Shown here piece after piece: positions 57,698 to 64,000 of a stretch of DNA of 64,000 nucleotides. A program made the position numbers and the translations under genes. Source of the DNA: Topomyia yanbarensis (taxonomy: Eukaryota; Arthropoda; Insecta; Diptera; Culicidae); the NCBI RefSeq assembly GCF_030247195.1, contig NC_080672.1, positions 351,166,413 through 351,230,412 on the forward strand, given 5' to 3'. A model generated the notes under the pieces. The model saw only the letters and a list, made by a program, of their open reading frames with translations, did not search any database and was not told the origin of the DNA. Within the stretch, counting starts at the first letter, position 1, and each line of letters starts with the position of its first letter.

Positions 57698-58474
57698 TCA
57701 ATTTTTAATTTTTGACTATTAGTTCCACCAGACTCTACTGATTCCTTTTATGGCCCTTAGTAATTGTGCAAATTTTGATATCGATCGGTTGTGTCTTCGG
57801 ACTCTCCCAAAATTTCAAAGTTTAAATTGAAGTTTGTATGGAAAATCGGTTAACATTGAAAAGAAATTCTTAAAACATCACCTCATCAATCAATAAATGA
57901 GAACACTTCACTATTTATAAAGGTATTTTTCTACTAAATACGTTCGTCGAACATTGTAAGTTTGTGAAAAATCACTGAGAAAAGTTATTAACTAAACAAG
58001 CAGTATGACTTCGAAACAAGTGGATTTTTTATTAATCATAGCAGCCCTGCTTGAATAGCAACATCCCCCATATGCGAGCGGTGGATGGCAAGTCTAGTTT
58101 ACACTTGTATAACGATGAAGCTATTCAAACAGGATTGCTATGATCAATAAAAAATCCACTTGTTTTGAAGTTATGCTGCTTCTTTAGTTAATAACTTTTC
58201 TCAGCGAATTTTCACAAACTTACAATGTTCCACGAATGTGTTTATTAGAAGAATACCTTTAAAAATAGTGAAGTGTTCATTAATTGATTGATGAGGTGAT
58301 TTTTAAAAGAATTTATTTTCAATCTTAACCGATTTTCCATACTAATTTCCAAATAAACTTTGAAATTTTTGGAGGGTCCGTAGACACAATCGATCGGTAC
58401 CAAAATTTGCACAATTACTAAGGGCCGTAAAAGGAATCAGTAGAACCTGGTGGAGCTAATAGTCAAAAATTAAA
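57698..58474. mobile_element. Foldback element (~0.78 kb, ~350-bp arms)
   Basis: Left TTGACTATTAGTTCCACCAG, TTAGTAATTGTGCAAATTTT and AACTTTTCTC-type blocks reappear inverted on the right (TAATAGTCAA, AAAATTTGCACAATTACTAA). The arms look about 90% identical and the central loop around 58050-58120 is about 70 bp. No open frame. Confidence 0.85.
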
Positions 58475-59840
58475 CCATATACTATACCAACTACTATATA
58501 CTCTCCAGTCTTGAAAAAATAAATTGATAAACATTCATTAGTAAATTATATTGCAAGTTAGTGAAAAAAAAAACTGCTTTTTAATGTCAATGTTACTTTG
58601 CCGCTTGTACACAACCCATCAATTTTTTTACTCCTTGAATTTTTTACCTTGTAGCTATTTGGTGCCTTGGCTTGACTATGTAACTTAGTAATTCACCTAT
58701 TTAATTAACTGGCAATGGATCCATATAGCAATAGCTCGACAGAAGCACGTGACTAGGAAGGTTCCCTTTCTCCATCTGCTGTCACTAGACAGTTGCAGCA
58801 TACAATTCGCTTCAGGTTATAACAGAAAAAAATCTAATGTTAAACAAATTCCTATCGAGAATATCATCCGAAAAGGGTGCAGTCTAAAATTTGTTGTCAC
58901 AGTCGAGAAAAAACTAGTTCTATTTGGTCCGCGAAAAAAAAAACTGAAGAAAAAAACCTTTTACATTAACTTTTTTTCGCTCCCGCGCTGATCGCCCATT
59001 CCGACCCTTTCCATTGTTCCGAGTAGTTGCTCTGCTTAGACATGGTTTTAATCCATAAATAAATTATACATCATGATCCAGTCGCTTGATTTCTGAGCAC
59101 AAACAGTTCGGATATCAAATATGCAGATGTCGTGCATTTTTTCTGTCTGCTCTCTGTTTGGGATGGTAATTGATATCGGAACCGAAAGAAGAAAAAAAAA
59201 CAAGTCCTGTTTGTGCGAGAGGACATGCTGCAGTGAGTTTTCAAGTTTGGTAACGGAGTTAGTTTTTTTTGTTGTTGTCGGGCTCAAAAACCGTTACACG
59301 TTTGTTGGCAAAGAACGAGTTCGAAAATAACCCTCTGGCAAAGTACGTCGTAGGTTGTTGACCCCCGGAGTCATATTTTGAAATTGTACCAAGTCACAGT
59401 CAGCCTTCTCAGGAACGCAAATCACGCACCTTCAATTATAATTCCATTGTGTTAGCAATCAATTGAATATGTTAATTCAGGTCTCCGCCTGGCCGAGAAT
59501 CCCTCCTTATGTCCCTTTGGGATCTTGAGCCCGAATACCTCATCCGTCGTCGCTAAGGGGAAAGGCCACCGCCTCAACTTTTCTACGTACATATTATTTA
59601 AATAATTCACTGGTGACTGTTCCCGAAAGAAAAGGCGAGCCTTCTGATGACTTTGTCAGGAAACGGACTTTTACTTTTCATCGAACATCCAGCATCTGCT
59701 GCTTTGTGGCTGGATGGCTGGCTGCTGGATGTGAAAGTAAAAGCGGAAGAATAAATCATTACAATCTCGGATTGAGCGTAGTTACGGTGCGAAACCGCAC
59801 CACAGGTAGCTGTAATTTATGCACCATTTGGTTGATGAGA
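58475..59840. other. Unique DNA upstream/downstream of the secreted-protein gene
   Basis: 58600-59760 lacks transposon ends and is partly GC-rich (59340-59760). No exon is defended here. A frame at 59613-59852 has no recognised domain. Confidence 0.4.
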
Positions 59841-60197
59841 CGACTCACGTAGACCGGAGCAGATGGATTATTGCTGCGATCGGTAGCCGCATCCTTGCTA
59901 GCGTAATCTCAGAAAGATCTGGTTGGTACATCTTTGTAGCCGGGGACCCGGAAAGGTTGTGGGGAAATATATATTTTCCATCACTTTGGGTTTTAATCTG
60001 AACATACATAAAATTCAGTTTGTTTATTTCTAAATGTTTTAGTAGTTTACGAAAATTTGAGAGCAAAACTTTTGTTTTAATTCTATAAAAAATATTGTAA
60101 ACGGTAGTAGCTTGTACATTTTTGTGTACTTTAAACATTTCGGAAGTAAAGCGATTTTCGTTAGAATTAAATATCTCAAGAAAATTTACTAAATAAT

Positions 60198-60203
60198 TTA
60201 TTA
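60198..60203 (-). terminator. AATAAA polyadenylation signal
   Basis: On the minus strand AATAAA lies about 28 nt past the stop codon of the 60231-60672 gene. That is close, but workable for a compact 3' UTR. Confidence 0.6.
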
Positions 60204-60230
60204 TGAAAAAATTCGACCTGAAACTTTGCA

Positions 60231-60672
60231 TTATCCACAAAACGCCTGGCACTGTGCTACCAGCTTGCTAAAGTACGAACCCAGTGCGATGGTTGTGGTA
60301 GTTGTCGCTCCGACCCCACCGGAAGTGATGCTGGCCGAAAACGGGTGCAGTGGCAGATTGTTCCAACATCTGATGAACGAGATGGCAGTCTGGTTGAATG
60401 AGTATTTATTAGTTTAATGATGTAAATACTTTCTAATTTTTTTTTTTTCAATAACTCACGGCAGGTGTGAATGAAAGTACTCGCGACGCAATCCGAATCA
60501 GACTTAGAACATTAACGGAATCGGCAAAGCAGATGGTGCTGGTAGAAGCAATCGTTCCCCAGGTGTACTCGTTGACATAGGTGTTGCCCTGTGCCCGGAT
60601 CAAAACACGCGGTTGACTCAAGATCACCAACAGGACTGCGACTAGACCGACACAGGCGTGGAGCGAGATCAT
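60231..60672 (-). CDS. Putative small secreted protein, two exons (60672-60460, 60389-60231)
   Basis: Exon 1 starts at ATG 60672 (AAC at -3 to -1) and codes 71 residues beginning MISLHACVGLVAVLLVILSQ, a clear signal peptide likely cleaved near ALIRA-QG (about residue 27). It ends at a GTGAGT donor (60459-60454). The 70-nt intron has CTAAT about 20 nt before an AACCAG acceptor. Exon 2 (53 codons including TAA) continues in phase 0 with TAISFIRCWNNLPLHPF and ends AQCQAFCG. The 123-residue product has four cysteines in the mature part (48, 79, 118, 122), so two disulfides are possible, and a Gly/Thr-rich stretch (GGVGATTTT) in exon 2. Exons are richer in G+C than the flanks. A TATA box lies about 60 nt upstream and AATAAA just downstream. 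I recognise no family; secretion is inferred, function unknown. A single-exon reading would stop after VSY, so the spliced model is preferred. Confidence 0.75.
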
Positions 60673-60700
60673 GTTCCGGAGAGATTTACTTTCTTTTCAA

Positions 60701-60739
60701 CACTGGTAGCAGGACTTTCGCTGTGCGTTGCTTTTTATA
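60701..60739 (-). promoter_or_regulatory. TATA box and possible initiator
   Basis: The minus strand reads GTATAAAAAGC (TATAAAAA at 60739-60732), followed about 35 nt later by CCAGTG (60706-60701), similar to the arthropod TCAGT initiator. The start codon lies about 30 nt further on. Together this predicts a short, unspliced 5' UTR. Confidence 0.65.
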
Positions 60740-60917
60740 CTTTCACAAAAATTTGGCGAGATTATTATATTGAAACCATCGACAGAGTTGTATCAAAGAT
60801 TCCAAATTGTTATACATGTATTATCGAATACTAAAACAATATGAAGCTTCTCGCACATTTCAATAAGAGCACAGTACCAGTAGGCGAGTGTTTCTGAAAA
60901 TGACGAACACAAATCGT

Positions 60918-61212
60918 ATAGGGTAGACGAGCCCTTATTCATCTCATTAGTCAGAATGTCACACTATTGCGGTTAAATAGGTAACATCATCTTTTCTTCG
61001 TTACTAAGAAGGAGTAGAATTAAAAATCTTATCTGAAAAATGTGTAATTCTCGCATTTGAACGATTCGAAAAGTCGAGTACAACATGCCCTTATTCATCC
61101 TGCCATTTGAGCTAATACGATTAATAGAGATAGCAGACACTACTCTAACTAATGTGTTCAAATGGATGGGATGAATAGAGATTCTGAGATGAGTTAGGGC
61201 ACAGTTACCCTA
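60918..61212. mobile_element. Imperfect TIR element next to the gene promoter
   Basis: ATAGGGTA...GCCCTTATTCATC at the left is imperfectly complementary to the right end (GATGAGTTAGGGC...TACCCTAT). About 295 bp and non-coding. It lies about 180 bp upstream of the TATA box of the minus-strand gene. Confidence 0.6.
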
Positions 61213-61509
61213 TTATCTGCATTTTTATCTTTACTTTTTTGTATGTTCGTTTGTGTTTGGCAAAGCTTTGGTATGCTATCGATGTCACGCAAAGAAATAC
61301 AGAGAGTGACACATATTCACTAGAACTCCTGCAATACTAGTATTTAACAGTTTGTTGTAGATTAGTTAGTTTGATATATTTCCACAATCATCAGGGCCGT
61401 AGAGAGAAAATTCGGGCTCGGGGGGACTCAAACGTACGGGCCCCACCAAATGAACAAACTGAAGTCAATTGTCATAAAATGTATAATCGAGAAAAACCAA
61501 AACAGAACC

Positions 61510-63346
61510 TACACTGATAGAATATATTCGTAAATTGCTAGGAATTAGATTCGTACAGAAAATTTTCATAAAATATACGAATTTTTCATACATATAATGA
61601 ATCGTGCGTAGTTCTATTGAAACACTTTTATTTTTCATTACGATTGTTTAGTGAAAACCACGAAACGACTTTCGTTGGCTTATTACGAAATGGCTTCGTT
61701 AGGCAAACGAATTGTTCGCTGTTTATATAGCAGCGAAAGTCTTTATAATATTTACGAGCACCATTCGTCAAACCGTCAACGTCAAAGGAGTTTCAATAGT
61801 ATATGGAGTCATTGTTGCTATTCGTCAGATAATTGTTGATCACCACGATGGTCTTGGTATGACTATTTAGTAACCGTAGCCGTGTCCGCCGTTTTCAGGA
61901 AGATTTCCTAAACTTCTTTCGCTTCCATTTGATCCAGAATCCGGAGCAGTACGGATTCAATTGAGCCATCGTGAACGTGCTCGTTGGTTTTGAATGAATA
62001 AGTTAGTTTTTCTCTGCGGGAGCAATGTCAAAATAATGTTCTATTAAATACGAAAAATTCTCTTAGATGAACGAAAAGAATTCGTGCGACCAACGAGATG
62101 GCTCGTAGTATACACAAATGTTTATTAAAATAAACAAAACATTTCGATGCATTCACGAAAAATAATGTCGTTTTCAACGACGACATTCGTGCAATGTACA
62201 CCAAATTCGTAAAATTTACGATAGCTTTCGTTCATCAAGCAGCCATTTTTTCGTACCACAAGAAAACCGATTTTTATAAATTAAAAAAAAAAAATCGATA
62301 TTATCAAACATCGATCCTAAAAGATCGACTGAAAGCTATAAGAGGCTAATAAATACGAAAACTTTTTAAGATAAGCGAAACAAATCGTGCGACCAACAAA
62401 ATCGTTGATCATATACATAAACATTTATGGAAATAAACGAATCATTTCGTTTCATTCACGTAAAATAACGTCGTTATCAACTATAATATTACTGCAATGT
62501 ACACTAAATATGTAAAATTTTCGAGTGCTTTTGTTCATCAAGCGGCCATTGCTTCACACCATAAGCTTTCTAGTCCCCAATAGAGATGAGCAGGTTGAAA
62601 TAAAATCGATTTTGCCAGATCGATCTTTTTAATTAGTTAACAAAATCGTTGTTGTTAAACATCGATTTTAACTTATCGATTGATAAAATAATATGCTAAT
62701 GAATACGAAAACTTTCTTAAGATGAACGAAATAAATTCGTGTGAGCAATGAAATCGTTCATAATATACATAAACGTTTATTAAAATAAACGAAACATTTC
62801 GTTTCATTCATGAAGAATAATGTCGTTATTAACGATAACATTCGTGCAATGTAAACTAAATAAGTAAAATTTACGAAAACTTTCGTTCATCAAGCAGCCA
62901 TTTTTTCGTACCACAATAAAATCGATTTGGCCACATCGATTTTTTTTAAATTAAAAAATATCGATGTTGTCAAACATCGATCCCAAAATATCGACTGAAA
63001 ACAGCAACAGGCTAATAAATACGCAAACTGTTCTAAAATAAACGAAATAAATTCGTGCTACCAACGAAATCGTTCGTATTAAACACAAACGTTTATTAAA
63101 ATAAACAAAACATTTCGTTTCATTCATGAAAAATAATGTCGTTACCAACGATAACATTCGTGCAGTGTACATTAAATGTGTAAAATTTACGAAAGCTTTC
63201 GTTAAGCAAGCGGCTATTCTTGTTGACGAAATGAACGAAACCTATTATTTACAATGCACGAAAATACTTCGTTGCAGAAAACAACGAATGAATTCGTGCA
63301 TTGCATGATCGATTTCATTATATTTACGAATTTATATTATCAGTGT
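61510..63346. mobile_element. TIR element built of ~310-bp repeats rich in ACGAA/TTCGT
   Basis: The ends TACACTGATAGAATATATTC and AATTTATATTATCAGTGTA are inverted repeats with a probable TA duplication. The phrase TAATAAATACGAAAACT starts diverged units at about 62045, 62349, 62700 and 63014 (spacing 304, 351, 314). Each unit has several small palindromes: ACGAAACATTTCGT, GTCGTTATCAACGAT, CGAAAGCTTTCG and a block with TCGAT complements. No transposase. The element abuts a LINE fragment on the right. Confidence 0.82.
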
Positions 63347-64000
63347 AGTGCGTAGGAATGGTAATCTGAACATAATGTTGTTGCGTAGTGCTCGAGGTGC
63401 GACGTTTATGTTGATTTGTTCCAAAATAGCTGGGGCATCTATACGACCTTACAGAGTGTCAGCGATGAACAAGACTCTTGCAGTATTCCTTCGAACATGT
63501 AGGGGCTCTAGTTGAATTAGCTGACACCGGTTTTCATAGCGTGGTAGTCGGGAAGGATCTCTCCACGGCAATCTACGAAGCGCAAAACGTAAAAACCGAC
63601 GCTGAACGGACTCTATTCTCTCAACGCCGTTATTGTAGTTTGGACTCCAAACTTCAGAGCAATTTTATAGTATTGATCGCGATAAAAAACAGTAGAGCGA
63701 TTTGAGACAACAGATATCCGTAAAATTTTTGGCCATTCTGAAGATGCATCCCAGGGTTCGAGATGCTTTACCAACTGCATAAGAGACGTGTTGCTTAAAC
63801 GTAAGTTGAGAATCCAGAATAACTCCCAGATCTTTAACGTGGCTGACGCGTTCAACGTCTGTTTCTAGTAGACGGTAATTAAAATGAATCGAATCCCTTT
63901 TCCGCGAAAACGATATAACCGAACACTTCTTCGGGTTCACGCACATGCGATTCGTGTTACACCAATCAGCAAAGATATCAAGTTGCTGTTGGAGTAATCT
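63347..64000 (-). pseudogene. LINE ORF2 fragment (C-terminal half of reverse transcriptase)
   Basis: Entering from the right edge the minus strand reads LDIFADWCNTNRMCVNPKKC, HVKDLGVILDSQLTFKQHV, LGCIFRMAKNFTD, then VWSPNYNNGVERIESVQRRF, LRFALRRLPWRDPSRLPRY and NIMFRLPFLRTT, collinear with the end of ORF2 at 28252-32732. Stops at about 63670 and in ADTL-stop-GRID mark it as dead. The 3' end is cut by the TIR element ending at 63346, and the 5' part lies outside the window. Confidence 0.82.

Noticed and set aside
59840..59940. Possible extra exon on the minus strand (AACCAG acceptor, GTGAGT donor)
   Set aside because: It lies beyond the AATAAA and stop codon of the secreted-protein gene, its frames do not join sensibly, and no second signal peptide or promoter was found.
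1..64000. CRISPR arrays, rRNA genes, functional tRNA genes, LTR retrotransposons
   Set aside because: No regularly spaced repeats, rRNA motifs or acceptable cloverleafs were found outside the SINE heads, and no gag-pol or LTR pairs were recognised.

Overview
This is eukaryotic nuclear DNA that is mostly transposable elements and AT-rich spacer, as in culicine mosquito genomes. Aedes is my best guess, from the style of the tRNA-derived SINEs, the RTE/Jockey/CR1-type LINEs and the abundance of short inverted-repeat elements. The species call is recall-based inference and was not checked by any search. Most open frames are chance frames or LINE remnants.

One host gene can be supported: a two-exon gene on the minus strand (60231-60672). 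It has a TATA box, a signal peptide, a 70-nt GT-AG intron in phase 0 and an AATAAA signal, and encodes a predicted 123-residue secreted protein of unknown family.

Layout. 0-8.8 kb: a SINE, three inverted-repeat elements and a further perfect-TIR element at 8.0 kb, between unique stretches. 8.8-15.6 kb: a decayed LINE ORF1 with its 3' hairpin tail, T-rich decayed arrays, and a 3'-deleted LINE (ORF1 intact) caught between two ~430-bp inverted repeats. 15.6-24.7 kb: short TIR elements, two SINEs, a LINE 3' tail and a GC-richer unique island. 24.7-28.1 kb: featureless AT-rich DNA. 28.1-33.7 kb: a nearly intact LINE (ORF1 open, one stop codon in ORF2) sitting in a TGTATG-type microsatellite inside another repeat. 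34.1-39 kb: nested foldbacks, then a 2-kb AATAAAATG-like array holding a perfect 37-bp hairpin. 39.3-45 kb: a short MITE, RTE-type LINE remnants, a minisatellite, and an ORF1-only 'half-LINE' inserted cleanly into an RTE reading frame. 45-47.1 kb: unique island. 47.1-58.5 kb: an A-rich array, a MITE nested in a MITE, a 3.2-kb foldback and further nested inverted-repeat elements. 58.5-64 kb: unique DNA, the secreted-protein gene, a transposon built of ~310-bp repeated units rich in ACGAA/TTCGT, and a LINE fragment running off the window.

The most interesting pattern is a pair of otherwise unrelated foldbacks (34206-36012 and 55101-56870). All four ends begin with CACAGTG, carry CAAAACC about 23 bp further in, and are flanked by 5-bp CGWCG target duplications. 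This is the architecture known for Transib transposons and resembles V(D)J recombination signals. Other strong points are compensatory changes in a 3' hairpin of three LINE tails, the half-LINE with a 4-bp duplication that keeps the host frame, and the spliced secreted-protein gene.
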